Shown: piece by piece, positions 36,102 to 44,534 of the stretch | How the letters are laid out: each line of letters opens with the position of its first letter | Numbering within the stretch: position 1 is the stretch's first letter | DNA from: an uncultured Myxococcales bacterium | Lineage (GTDB): Bacteria > Myxococcota > Myxococcia > Myxococcales > Myxococcaceae | Length of the DNA: 64,000 nucleotides | Assembly (NCBI GenBank): GCA_937980205.1 | Contig: CALJKW010000021.1 | Span: forward strand, 124,001-188,000 | Direction of reading: 5' to 3' | Made by a program: the position numbers and the translations under genes | Notes under the pieces: generated by a model | Told to the model about the DNA's origin: nothing | The model's input: the letters and a program-made list of their open reading frames with translations, nothing else | Database searches by the model: none

Positions 36102-36722
36102 ATGGACCCGTCAGTCGCGCTGGTGCAGGCGTACCTTCACGTCAACGGGTACTTCACGGTGGCGGAGTACCCGGTGCTCGAGGCGCTGCGCCGGGCGCGC
36201 GCCCGGTCGGTGACCGATCTCGACATGCTGGCGTTCCGCTTTCCTCAAGCGGCGCACGACGTCGTTCGCGGGCGGGGGCACGGCCCGCTGGGCGTCACGC
36301 CGGACCCGGTGCTCGGTGCGCCGGTCGATCGCCCGGACATGATCGTCGGAGAGATCAAAGAAGGCGCGGCGCGGTTCAACCCGGCCACCCGAGATCCGGC
36401 GGTGCTGGAGATCGCCCTCGCGCGCTTCGGCTGCTGCAGCGCCGAGGAGATGGAGCCGGTCGTGCGGTCGCTCTTGTCGCGGGGACGTGCCGAGACGCCC
36501 GCGGGTCACGTCGTGCGCATGGTCGCGTTCGGCGCGGCGCCCGAGGCCGCCGACCCGCAGCGGTGGACGACGGTGCCGATGGCTCACGTCGTCGGTTTCC
36601 TGAGGGGGTACCTCGAGCAGCACTGGGACGTGCTTCGTCACGCTCAGCTGCGCGAGCAGGGCCTGTCGATGCTCGCGCTCCTGGAGAAGTGCCGAGCGTC
36701 GCGCGGTGCGCGGGGCGGCTGA
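36102..36722 (+). CDS. Hypothetical protein, possible PD-(D/E)XK nuclease fold
   Basis: 206-residue cytoplasmic protein not assigned to a named family. The N-terminus YLHVNGYFTVAEYPVLEAL, then TDLDMLAFRFP and later DMIVGEIKEG, gives the order helix, D, then E-x-K. This is the active-site layout of the PD-(D/E)XK nuclease superfamily (Asp near residue 42, Glu-Ile-Lys near 84-86). The C-terminus is helical. Starts two bases after the PaaK-like stop, so the two are co-transcribed. The nuclease assignment is a motif-level inference. Confidence 0.5.
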   Translation: MDPSVALVQAYLHVNGYFTVAEYPVLEALRRARARSVTDLDMLAFRFPQAAHDVVRGRGHGPLGVTPDPVLGAPVDRPDMIVGEIKEGAARFNPATRDPAVLEIALARFGCCSAEEMEPVVRSLLSRGRAETPAGHVVRMVAFGAAPEAADPQRWTTVPMAHVVGFLRGYLEQHWDVLRHAQLREQGLSMLALLEKCRASRGARGG

Positions 36723-36723
36723 G

Positions 36724-36747
36724 CGCCGGCCATCAGCCTCGCCGGCG
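36724..36747. terminator. Hairpin between convergent genes
   Basis: CGCCGGC (36724-36730) and GCCGGCG (36741-36747) form a 7-base stem with a 10-base loop. It lies between the stop of the nuclease-like gene and the stop of the convergent GMC gene. No T-run, so it may be factor-assisted or simply stabilise 3' ends. Confidence 0.45.
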
Positions 36748-36754
36748 TGGAACG

Positions 36755-38086
36755 TCAGCTGCCGTGGTGCCGAAGCGCCGCCGCCGCGACGCGCAGCGCG
36801 TTCGCGGCGAGGGTGAGGCTCGGGTGCCCGTCGGTGGCGCCCGGCACTCCGGCGCCGTCGGCGACGAAGACGTCGGGGAGCTCGCGGAGGCGGCCGTCGG
36901 CGTCGACGAGGTCGAGGCAGGTGCCGGTCTCGTGGCCGCCCGAGCCGAAGTCGTTCGCGTCGTAGATGCTGTAGACGTCGGCTGCGCCTTCACCGAGCCG
37001 CTCTGCGATGCGCATGCACTCGGAGTTCATCTGCTTCGCGAGGCGCTGCTCCCAGTCCGTGTGCCGGCGGCGCACGAAGCTCGGCACGGCGCGGCCGAGG
37101 GCGTCGCGCTCGCGCGCGTCGAGCTCGACGGTGCGGGGGCGCAGGGGGTCCGTCTCGCCCATCGCGAACACGACGTAGAAGGACCTCGAGGCGGCCGTCT
37201 CGGCGGAGAAGCCGAGCTCGGCGAGGTCGTCTGCGTCGAGCCGTTCGAGAGGGGTGGGCCCGCGGATCTCGAGCGTGAACCGAAGCTCGTCGTGGGGCCG
37301 CGGCGCGACGACCGCCGAGAAGTCCGGCCGGCCGACCGGGTGAGACCGCGCCGGCTGGCGCGGGACGATGCAGATGGCTCCGGCGAGCAGGTGATCGGCG
37401 TACGGCAGGCGGGCCCTGGCTCGCGACCCGCGGCTGGCCTCGACGATGCGGGCCGTCTCGACGGGTGACGCGGCGAGCACGAGCGACCGCGCTTCGAGGA
37501 CGGCGCCGCCTGCGAGGTGCACCGCGACGCCGCGCGCAGAAGGCTCGAACGACAGCGCGGTGGCCTGCCGCACCGCTCGCAGCGGGAGGTCGGCGGCGGT
37601 GAGCATTCTGCTGCCGCCGGGCAGCACGGCCTCGCGCTTCGCGAGCGCGTCGACGCCGAGCGCGGCGAGCCGGCGGTGAACCCGTCCGCGCGCCCCGGTC
37701 ATGACGTGGAGCCGCCGCTCGGCGAGCGCCACCCACGGAGCGAGCTGCTCGAGCTCTCTTGGCCATCCGGCGCCGAGCGCCCGGCGCCAGCGGAAGTAGT
37801 CGGGGCGCGGGCGCATCATCCAGCCGCCCCACAACAGCGTCCGGCCGCCGAGGGCGCGCACCCGGTGCCACGCGTAGCCTTTGGGCCCGCGGTACCGCCA
37901 GCGGCGGGGGTCGACGCTGGTGAGGGGCTTCGTGGCGCGCAGGAAGCCGGGGTGGTCGCCGGGAAGCCGCCGGCGTGGCGCGGGGCCGGCCTCGAGGGTG
38001 AGCGTGCGCTGGCCGGCGCGGGCGAGGTGATCTGCGGCGAGGGCGCCGCACAGGCCGCCTCCGATGACGAGGGTGTCGAGGTGCAT
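36755..38086 (-). CDS. GMC family FAD-dependent oxidoreductase
   Basis: 443-residue flavoenzyme oxidising alcohol-type substrates. The FAD Rossmann motif VIGGGLCGALAADHLARAG lies at residues 5-23. The GMC-N segment is ALGGRTLLWGGWMMR. The C-terminal catalytic region SGGHETGTCLDL ... DVFVADGAGVPG ... HPSLTLAANALRVA carries the family's His and dinucleotide contacts. No signal peptide. ATG 38086 is taken. A perfect 10-base-stem hairpin sits 17 bases before it, and a 12-residue ORF lies before that, suggesting leader control or a peptide substrate. Substrate unknown. Confidence 0.85.
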   Translation of the reverse strand: MHLDTLVIGGGLCGALAADHLARAGQRTLTLEAGPAPRRRLPGDHPGFLRATKPLTSVDPRRWRYRGPKGYAWHRVRALGGRTLLWGGWMMRPRPDYFRWRRALGAGWPRELEQLAPWVALAERRLHVMTGARGRVHRRLAALGVDALAKREAVLPGGSRMLTAADLPLRAVRQATALSFEPSARGVAVHLAGGAVLEARSLVLAASPVETARIVEASRGSRARARLPYADHLLAGAICIVPRQPARSHPVGRPDFSAVVAPRPHDELRFTLEIRGPTPLERLDADDLAELGFSAETAASRSFYVVFAMGETDPLRPRTVELDARERDALGRAVPSFVRRRHTDWEQRLAKQMNSECMRIAERLGEGAADVYSIYDANDFGSGGHETGTCLDLVDADGRLRELPDVFVADGAGVPGATDGHPSLTLAANALRVAAAALRHHGS

Positions 38087-38102
38087 GGAGAGCAACAACA
38101 GT

Positions 38103-38126
38103 GGCGGCCGAGAGAGCTCGGCCGCC
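38103..38126 (-). promoter_or_regulatory. Perfect hairpin just upstream of the GMC start
   Basis: GGCGGCCGAG-AGAG-CTCGGCCGCC: 10-base perfect stem with a four-base loop, ending 17 bases before the GMC ATG. It would form in the mRNA between the 12-residue ORF and the GMC gene. Could attenuate transcription or hide the ribosome site. Confidence 0.5.
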
Positions 38127-38197
38127 GGTCATGGGTTGGATCAAATCCGGCCGTGCCCTGGACGCTGACTTCGCGGCGGCACCGCCGGGCGGCGGGA

Positions 38198-38236
38198 CTA
38201 CAGGCCGCAGTGACGGATCTTCAGCTTCTTCTTCAT
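38198..38236 (-). CDS. Tiny ORF, 12-residue basic peptide
   Basis: Encodes MKKKLKIRHCGL then TAG. AGGAGGTG lies upstream with somewhat long spacing (about 11 bases) before ATG 38236. Codons are typical of the genome (AAG, CTG, ATC). It stands 112 bases upstream of the GMC oxidoreductase on the same strand, with a hairpin between. Could be a leader peptide or the precursor of a very small modified peptide with a single His-Cys pair. Too short for statistical proof. Confidence 0.4.
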   Translation of the reverse strand: MKKKLKIRHCGL

Positions 38237-38430
38237 CGGGTCGGTGCACCTCCTCTGCCGCCGGGTGGCAGGCGGCGTCTGCGTGCAGGCACGAAGCGCG
38301 CCTTTCCCGCGCACACGAGACGGTGACGCCGGCGCGCAGAAGCTGCGCCTTCGGTGACGGCGGCCGCGCATCGGCTGCGTGGGCGCGGGCCCGACGCCCG
38401 GGGCGTGCGGGGCACGCTTTCTGAATCCCT

Positions 38431-38445
38431 TACCCCCGGAGGGTA
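38431..38445. promoter_or_regulatory. CsoR-type operator
   Basis: TACCCCCGGAGGGTA: TACCC and GGGTA arms around a C/G tract, as in known CsoR/RcnR operators. It ends five bases before the GTG start of the csoR-like gene and includes its ribosome site. Repression here would be autoregulatory and would cover the whole efflux operon. Confidence 0.65.
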
Positions 38446-38450
38446 GTGCG

Positions 38451-38756
38451 GTGGCTCGAGAGATCGACAAGAACGCGCAGGCCCGGCTCAAGCGGATCGC
38501 GGGGCAGGTCGCCGGCATTCAGCAGATGCTCGAGGCGGGCCGGGACTGCGTCGAGGTGCTGCACCAGCTCGCGGCGGTGCAGGCGGCGCTGCTCGAGACG
38601 GGCCGTGTCATCCTGACGGAGCACGTCGAGGCGGCGCTCGAAGAGGTGGTCGCGAGCGGTGACTCGCGCGAGCGCCGCGAGCGCCTCGACGCCCTGATGG
38701 CGATGTTCGTGCGGTTCTCGCGGCTCAACGGCGCGCGGGCGGGAGAGGCGCCATGA
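38451..38756 (+). CDS. csoR: CsoR/RcnR/FrmR-family metal-sensitive repressor
   Basis: 101-residue all-helical repressor. RLKRIAGQVAGIQQMLEAG and CVEVLHQLAAVQAALLETG are the DUF156 signatures. Of the copper triad, Cys33 and His58 are present, but the third ligand, four residues after His, is Ala62 instead of Cys. This Cys-His-x pattern is closer to FrmR (formaldehyde) or to variant sensors than to classical Cu(I) CsoR. GTG 38451 has GGAGGG upstream, inside a palindromic operator. First gene of an operon with TolC, adaptor and RND pump (ATGA overlap), so an efflux-inducing signal is expected. Confidence 0.85.
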   Translation: MAREIDKNAQARLKRIAGQVAGIQQMLEAGRDCVEVLHQLAAVQAALLETGRVILTEHVEAALEEVVASGDSRERRERLDALMAMFVRFSRLNGARAGEAP

Positions 38757-39997
38757 TCGCGCGCTGCCTCACCTGCTGCGTCGTGCTCGCTTCTTCTTCC
38801 GTTGCGGCGTCGGAGCGGGCCGATGCGCTGCCGTCGCCGCTGCGCCTCGAGCACGTGCTGCAGCGCGCGGCCGAGCGCCGGCCCGAGGTGGCCGCGGCGT
38901 TGGCGCGTGCGCGGGCGGCGGGGCAGCGGCCGGCCATCGTGTCGGCGCTCGAAGACCCCATGGTCTTTCCCAGCGTCGACCACGTGCCGTTCATGGGCGG
39001 AGGGGCGGACGTGAGCCTGACCTTCGAGCAGCGGTTCCCGCTCTCGCGCGTGCTGGCGCACCGCGGGGCCGCCGCGGAGGCCGACGCCGCGCGCTGGACG
39101 GCCGACTCGAAGCGCGTGGAGCTGGACGTCGAGCTCGACGCGGCGCGAGCGTTCTTCATGCTGCAGGAGCGCCGCGGCCTCGCCCGAATTCTGGTGGAGC
39201 AGCGAGCGCTGGCGCAGCAGATGGTGCGGTCGGCGACGGCGCGCTACGGCACCGGCGCCGGCGCGCAGGCCGACGTGCTTCGCGCGGAGATCGAGCTCTC
39301 GCGCCTCGAGGCGCTCGCGCGCGCGGCGGTCGCGGACGTCAGCGGCGCCGAGGCGATGCTCAACGCGGCGCTCGCGCGCCCGGCGATGGCCGAGATCCCA
39401 CCGCTCGAGGCCACCGCGGTCACGCAGCTGCCGCCCGAGCCCGCCGAGGCGGTGCGCGCCGCGATCGACGCACGGCCGGAGCTGGGGGCCGGCCGCGCGG
39501 AGATCGATCGCGCCGACGCCGACATCCGCGCGATGCGCTCGATGTACCTGCCGATGGGCATGGTCCGCACGGGCCCGGCGTACACGATGACCGACAAGTT
39601 CGGGTGGATGGTGATGCTCGGCGTCAGCATCCCGCTCTGGCGGGGGCGCCTCAACGCCGGCGTCGCCGAGGCCGAGGCGATGGCGACGATGGCGCGCTTC
39701 GACCTCGAGGCGATGCAGCGCATGGTGAGCGGCGAGGCCGCGCGGGCTCGCGCCGAGGTCGCGTCGGTGCGCGAGCGGTACGTGGCGCTGAAGGAGCAGG
39801 TCGTGCCCAAGGCGAAGCAGGCGGTCGAAGCGAGCCTCGCCGGGTACATGACCGGCCAGCTGCCGCTGGTCAGCGTCGTCGAGGTGGCGCAGGCGCTGTG
39901 GATGGCGCAGGCCGACCTGATCATGGCCGAGGCCGAGCTCGGCATTGCGTGGGCGCGCCTGGACCGCGCCCTCGCTGCGCGGGGGGCACGGCGATGA
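38753..39997 (+). CDS. TolC/CusC-type outer-membrane factor of the first Cus-like system
   Basis: 414-residue outer-membrane channel. Signal peptide (about residues 1-19), then two outer-membrane-efflux repeats rich in long Ala/Glu/Arg helices (for example ARYGTGAGAQADVLRAEIEL and AEAEAMATMARFDLEAMQRM). The middle region is Met-rich (MRSMYLPMGMVRTGP, AYTMTDKFGWMVMLG), fitting copper handling. The start overlaps the csoR stop and the stop overlaps the adaptor start, both as ATGA. Confidence 0.88.
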   Translation: MIARCLTCCVVLASSSVAASERADALPSPLRLEHVLQRAAERRPEVAAALARARAAGQRPAIVSALEDPMVFPSVDHVPFMGGGADVSLTFEQRFPLSRVLAHRGAAAEADAARWTADSKRVELDVELDAARAFFMLQERRGLARILVEQRALAQQMVRSATARYGTGAGAQADVLRAEIELSRLEALARAAVADVSGAEAMLNAALARPAMAEIPPLEATAVTQLPPEPAEAVRAAIDARPELGAGRAEIDRADADIRAMRSMYLPMGMVRTGPAYTMTDKFGWMVMLGVSIPLWRGRLNAGVAEAEAMATMARFDLEAMQRMVSGEAARARAEVASVRERYVALKEQVVPKAKQAVEASLAGYMTGQLPLVSVVEVAQALWMAQADLIMAEAELGIAWARLDRALAARGARR

Positions 39998-41178
39998 GCG
40001 CCCTCGAGCTCCGCCGCCGCGCCGTGACGCCGCTCGTCTTCGCGGCCGTCGCCGGCGTCGCGCTGCTGGCGGCCCGATGCGGCAAGCAGGAGCCCGCCGC
40101 GGCCGATCACACGCAGCACGACAGCGCGACCGCGGCGGCGCCGGGGCACGCGGGCCACGTGGGAGCGCCCGAAGCCACCGACGCGGGGTCGCCGCACGGC
40201 TACGTGCCGGTGAGGGTGGACCCGTCTCGCGTGGCGCCGATGGCGGTGTCGACGGCGGCGGTGGAGGAGGGCGAGGTCACGCGGCGGGTGCGCACGGTCG
40301 GGCTCGTGGTGCTCGACGAGACGCGCACCGCGCACGTGCACCCGAAGGTGCGCGGGTGGATCGAGTCGATCTCGGTCAACTTCGTGGGCCAGCGCGTCGA
40401 GGCGGGAGACGTGCTGTGCACCATCTACAGCCAGGAGGTGTACGCGGCGGAGAGCGAGCTGCTCGCGGTGCTCGGGCAGGGCGGCCCGCTGCTCCAGGCG
40501 GCGCGCCGGCGGCTCGCCCTGTGGGACGTGCCGAAGTCCGAGATCGCGCGCCTCGAGCGCACGGGCGAGGCGCGGCGCACCTTCCCGCTGCTGGCGCCGC
40601 GGGCAGGTACCGTCGTGGCGAAGCAGGCGCTGCAGGGCATGTACGTCGACGCGTCGCTCGAGCTCTACACGCTCTCGGATCTCGCGAAGCTGTGGGTGCT
40701 CGCCGACGTCTACGACGCCGACGTGCCCTTCGTTACCGAGGGCGCCCGCGCGCGCCTGCGAATTCAAGGGCTGCCCGAGCCGATCGAGACGACGGTCGCG
40801 TTCCTCTACCCGACGCTCGACGAGGCGACCCGCACGCGCAAGGCGCGCTTCGAGCTGGCCGACGAGAAGGCGGGGCTGCTGCCGGGCGCGTTCGTCGACG
40901 TCGAGCTGGAGCTCGCCATCGGCCGCGGCCTCACCGTGCCGGAGAGCGCGGTGATCCGCACCGGCACGCGGTCGATCGTCTTCGTCGCGCACGGCGAGCC
41001 TGCGACGCACTTCGAGCCGCGCGAGGTGAGGCTGGGCGCGCTCGCGGGAGACCGCTACGTGGTGGAGGCGGGCCTCGCCGCCGGCGACCGCGTCGCGACC
41101 GGGGCGCAGTTCCTCCTCGACTCGGAGAGCCGCGTGAGCGCGAGCTCGTCGAAGGGCGGCGGCCATGCGGGCCACTGA
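39994..41178 (+). CDS. CusB/CzcB-type periplasmic adaptor, His-rich N-terminus
   Basis: 394-residue membrane-fusion protein linking the inner-membrane RND pump to the outer-membrane channel. An N-terminal membrane helix with a Cys (LLAARCGK) is followed by a His-rich linker (DHTQHDS, PGHAGHVG) likely to bind metal. Lipoyl and beta-barrel domains follow (VHPKVRGWIESISVNFVGQ, LYTLSDLAKLWVLADVYDAD, GLLPGAFVDVELEL). The C-terminus ends GGGHAGH. Couples by overlap with TolC (ATGA) and with the RND gene (14 bases). Confidence 0.9.
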   Translation: MSALELRRRAVTPLVFAAVAGVALLAARCGKQEPAAADHTQHDSATAAAPGHAGHVGAPEATDAGSPHGYVPVRVDPSRVAPMAVSTAAVEEGEVTRRVRTVGLVVLDETRTAHVHPKVRGWIESISVNFVGQRVEAGDVLCTIYSQEVYAAESELLAVLGQGGPLLQAARRRLALWDVPKSEIARLERTGEARRTFPLLAPRAGTVVAKQALQGMYVDASLELYTLSDLAKLWVLADVYDADVPFVTEGARARLRIQGLPEPIETTVAFLYPTLDEATRTRKARFELADEKAGLLPGAFVDVELELAIGRGLTVPESAVIRTGTRSIVFVAHGEPATHFEPREVRLGALAGDRYVVEAGLAAGDRVATGAQFLLDSESRVSASSSKGGGHAGH

Positions 41179-44100
41179 CGGCAGCGGCGAGCTGGGGCTG
41201 ATCCAGCGGGTGATCGACCTCGCCGCGCGGCGGAGGCTGCTCGTGTTCGGGCTGGCCGGGCTGCTGGCGGTGTGGGGCGTGGTGAGCGCGCAGCGGTCGC
41301 AGCTCGATGCGCTGCCGGATCTCTCGGACACGCAGGTGATCGTGGCGACGGAGTGGATGGGCCGCAGCCCGACGCTCATCGAGACGCAGGTGACGTACCC
41401 GATCGTCACGACGTTCCTCGGGGCGCCGCACGTGAAGACGGTGCGCGGCTTCACCATGTTCGGCATGTCGTTCGTGTACGTGATCTTCGAGGACGGCACC
41501 GACCTCTACTGGGCGCGCTCGCGCGTGGTCGAGTACCTCGCCAAGGTGCAGGGGCGGCTGCCCGAAGGCGTGACGCCGCAGATCGGCCCCGACGCGACCA
41601 GCGTGGGCTGGGTGTTCCAGTACGCGCTGGTGGACGAGAGCGGGAAGCACAACCTGCAGGAGCTGCGGTCGTTCCAGGACTGGAGCTTGCGCTACTGGCT
41701 GCAGAGCGTGCCCGGCGTCGCCGAGGTCGCGTCGGTGGGCGGGTTCGAGAAGCAGTACCAGGTGCAGGTCGACCCGACGCGCATGAAGACGCGGAACGTG
41801 TCGGTGGGGCAGATCGCGCAGGCGATTCGCGGAGCGAACGCCGAGGTGGGTGGCCGGGTCATCGAGATGGCGCAGCACGAGTACGCGCTGCGCGGGCGGG
41901 GCTACGTCACGGACAAGGAGGATCTCGAGCTCGCGGTGGTCGGCACGGACGAGCGCGGCACGCCGATTCGGATCCGCGACGTCGCCGACGTCACCGTGGG
42001 CGGCAACATCCGCCGCGGGCTCGTCGAGCTCGACGGGCGCGGCGAGGTGGTGGGCGGCATCGTGATCATGCGCTCGGGTCAGAACGCGCTCGACGTCATC
42101 GAGCGGGTGAAGGCGAAGCTCGAAGAGGTCGCGCCGTCGATGCCGCCGGGCGTGAAGGTGGTGCCGACCTACGATCGCAGCCAGCTCATCAACGACTCGG
42201 TGCAGACGCTGTCGCTGAACCTGCTGCAGATCCTCGCGGTGGTCATCGCGGTGATCTTCCTGTTCCTGTTCCACTTCCGCTCGGCGCTGGTGGCGGCCAT
42301 CGCGCTGCCCGTCGCGACCGCGGCGACCTTCATCACGTTCTACTACCTGGAGATCAGCATCAACATCATGTCGCTGGCCGGCGTGATCCTCGCGCTGGGC
42401 GACATGGTCGACTCGGCGTGCGTGCTCGTCGAGAACGCGCACAAGAAGATCGAACAGGCCGAGCGCGAGGGCAGGCAGGTCGATCGGCGCGAGGTGATCA
42501 TCGGCTCGGCGCGCGAGCTCGGCCCCTCGATGTTCGGCGCGCTGCTGGTGCTCACCATCGCGTTCCTGCCCGTGTTCGCGCTGCAGGGCGAGGAGGGGCG
42601 GCTGTTCGGCCCGCTCGCGCTCGCGAAGACGTTCTCGATGGCCTTCGCGTCGCTGTTCGCGGTGACCCTGGTGCCGGCGCTGATGGTGTCGCTGCTGAAG
42701 GGGCGCATCAAGCCCGAGGCGCAGAACCCTCTGAACCGGTTCTTCATCGCGCTCTACCGGCCGGTGCTGCGCGGGGCGCTCAGGCACCGCTACGCGGTCA
42801 TCGCCGGCGCGCTGCTGCTGCTGCTCGTCACGGCGTGGCCGTTCGTGAGGCTGGGCTCCGAGTTCATGCCGCCGCTGTACGAGGAGGACCTGCTGTACAT
42901 GCCCATCACGGTGCCCGGCATCTCGATCGCCGAGGCGAAGCGCCTGCTGACGTGGCAGGACCAGCAGATCCGCTCGGTGCCGGAGGTGGCGCTGGTGTTC
43001 GGCAAGACGGGCCGGGCAGAGACCGCGCTCGACCCCGCGCCGCTGTCGATGTTCGAGACGGTGGTGCGCCTGAAGCCGAAGGAGCAGTGGCGCAAGGGCA
43101 AGACGGTCGCCGACGTCATCGCCGAGCTCGACACGCGCACGCGGCTGCCGGGCGTGCAGGGGGCGTGGACGATGCCGATCAAGGCGCGCATCGACATGCT
43201 GTCGACCGGCATCCGCACGCCCATCGGAGTGAAGGTGATGGGCAACGATCTCGAGGTCATCAACCAGCTGAACGACGAGCTCGAGCGGACGCTGCGCACG
43301 CTGCCGAGCACGCGCAGCGTCTACGCCGAGCGCGAGCTGGGCGGCTTCTTCCTCGACGTGGTCCCCGACCGCGAGGCCATCGCGCGCTACGGGCTGACGG
43401 TGAGGGCCGTGCTCGACGTGGTCGAGAGCACGATCGGCGGCATGGACGTGACGACGACGTACGAGGGGCGCGAGCGGTACAAGGTGAACGTCCGCTACCC
43501 GCGCGAGCTGCGCGACAACCTCGACGCGCTGAGGGCGGTGCTGGTGCCCATCTCTCCGCTGGCGCCGCGGCCGCTGCCGGCGAGCGCGCCCCGGGGCCAG
43601 CCGATGTCGAGCGGGCCCGCGGCGGGCCCGGCGATGACCGCGAGCTCCGGCATGGGTCGCGGCGGCATGTCGGGCGGCGGCGGCGAGGCGATGGCGGACG
43701 TGGCGGCCGCGCCCAGCGTGTCGTCGGTGGCCGCGCGCTCGGCGTTCGTTCCGCTCGGGCAGCTGGCCCGCATCGAGACGGTGATGGACGCGCCGATGAT
43801 CAAGAGCGAGATGGGGCAGCTGACGGGGTGGATCTACGTCGACATCGACACTGACGACGTCGGCGGCTGGGTGGATGCCGCGAAGAAGAAGGTGTCGGCC
43901 GAGGTGCAGCTGCCCGCGGGCTACACGGTGAAGTGGACGGGGCAGTACGAGCTGCTCGAGCGCGTGCGGGCGCGCCTGGCGTGGATCCTGCCGCTCACGC
44001 TGCTGATCGTCTTCGTCATCCTCTACGTGAACTTCAAGGGCGCGACGCAGTCGCTGATCGTGATGACCGGCGTGCCGTTCGCCGCCGTCGGCGCGATCTG

Positions 44101-44500
44101 GACGCTGTGGATCGCCGGCTTCAACACGTCGATCGCCGTGTGGGTCGGCATGATCGCGCTGCTCGGCGTCGCGGCCGAGACCGCGAGCGTGATGGTCGTG
44201 TACCTGGAGGACGCGTGGAGCGAGGGGGGCATCGACTCGACCGAGCGGCTGGTCGAGGTGTCGCTCGAGGCCGCCTCGAAGCGGGTGCGCCCGATGCTGA
44301 TGACGGTGATGACGAACGTCTTCGGGCTGCTGCCCATCCTGCTCGACGACGGCGTCGGCTCGGACGTCGCCAAGCGCATCGCCGCGCCCATGTGGGGCGG
44401 CCTCTTGTCGCTCACGGTGCTCACGCTCGTCGTCGTGCCCGCGGTGTACGTGGTGTGGCGGACGTTCCACGTGCGGCGCGCGGCTCGCGGCACGGCATGA
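41165..44500 (+). CDS. cusA: CusA-type heavy-metal RND efflux pump, first system
   Basis: 1111-residue proton-driven inner-membrane RND transporter of the HME (Cus/Czc) class, exporting Cu(I)/Ag(I) or similar from periplasm or cytoplasm. Twelve transmembrane helices in two halves. HME signatures: DALPDLSDTQVIV, EWMGRSPTLIE, GSEFMPPLYEEDLLYMP, and the Met positions APLSM and RIDMLSTGI. About residues 800-850 hold an extra Gly/Ser/Ala/Met-rich stretch (five Met, including SGMGRGGMSGGGG) inside the second periplasmic loop, absent from classical CusA. Last gene of the csoR operon. Confidence 0.95.
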   Translation: MRATDGSGELGLIQRVIDLAARRRLLVFGLAGLLAVWGVVSAQRSQLDALPDLSDTQVIVATEWMGRSPTLIETQVTYPIVTTFLGAPHVKTVRGFTMFGMSFVYVIFEDGTDLYWARSRVVEYLAKVQGRLPEGVTPQIGPDATSVGWVFQYALVDESGKHNLQELRSFQDWSLRYWLQSVPGVAEVASVGGFEKQYQVQVDPTRMKTRNVSVGQIAQAIRGANAEVGGRVIEMAQHEYALRGRGYVTDKEDLELAVVGTDERGTPIRIRDVADVTVGGNIRRGLVELDGRGEVVGGIVIMRSGQNALDVIERVKAKLEEVAPSMPPGVKVVPTYDRSQLINDSVQTLSLNLLQILAVVIAVIFLFLFHFRSALVAAIALPVATAATFITFYYLEISINIMSLAGVILALGDMVDSACVLVENAHKKIEQAEREGRQVDRREVIIGSARELGPSMFGALLVLTIAFLPVFALQGEEGRLFGPLALAKTFSMAFASLFAVTLVPALMVSLLKGRIKPEAQNPLNRFFIALYRPVLRGALRHRYAVIAGALLLLLVTAWPFVRLGSEFMPPLYEEDLLYMPITVPGISIAEAKRLLTWQDQQIRSVPEVALVFGKTGRAETALDPAPLSMFETVVRLKPKEQWRKGKTVADVIAELDTRTRLPGVQGAWTMPIKARIDMLSTGIRTPIGVKVMGNDLEVINQLNDELERTLRTLPSTRSVYAERELGGFFLDVVPDREAIARYGLTVRAVLDVVESTIGGMDVTTTYEGRERYKVNVRYPRELRDNLDALRAVLVPISPLAPRPLPASAPRGQPMSSGPAAGPAMTASSGMGRGGMSGGGGEAMADVAAAPSVSSVAARSAFVPLGQLARIETVMDAPMIKSEMGQLTGWIYVDIDTDDVGGWVDAAKKKVSAEVQLPAGYTVKWTGQYELLERVRARLAWILPLTLLIVFVILYVNFKGATQSLIVMTGVPFAAVGAIWTLWIAGFNTSIAVWVGMIALLGVAAETASVMVVYLEDAWSEGGIDSTERLVEVSLEAASKRVRPMLMTVMTNVFGLLPILLDDGVGSDVAKRIAAPMWGGLLSLTVLTLVVVPAVYVVWRTFHVRRAARGTA

Positions 44501-44534
44501 GCGAGCGGGGCTTTCGCGATCGCGGCAGGGTGGC

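Noticed and set aside
38237..38430. Search for a second short peptide or RNA between the 12-residue ORF and csoR
   Set aside because: No further frame with a ribosome site and no convincing RNA fold beyond GC-driven stems.
40931..44470. Long minus-strand frame opposite the first RND pump
   Set aside because: His/Arg/Asp-rich shadow with no domain; the plus-strand RND gene is unambiguous.
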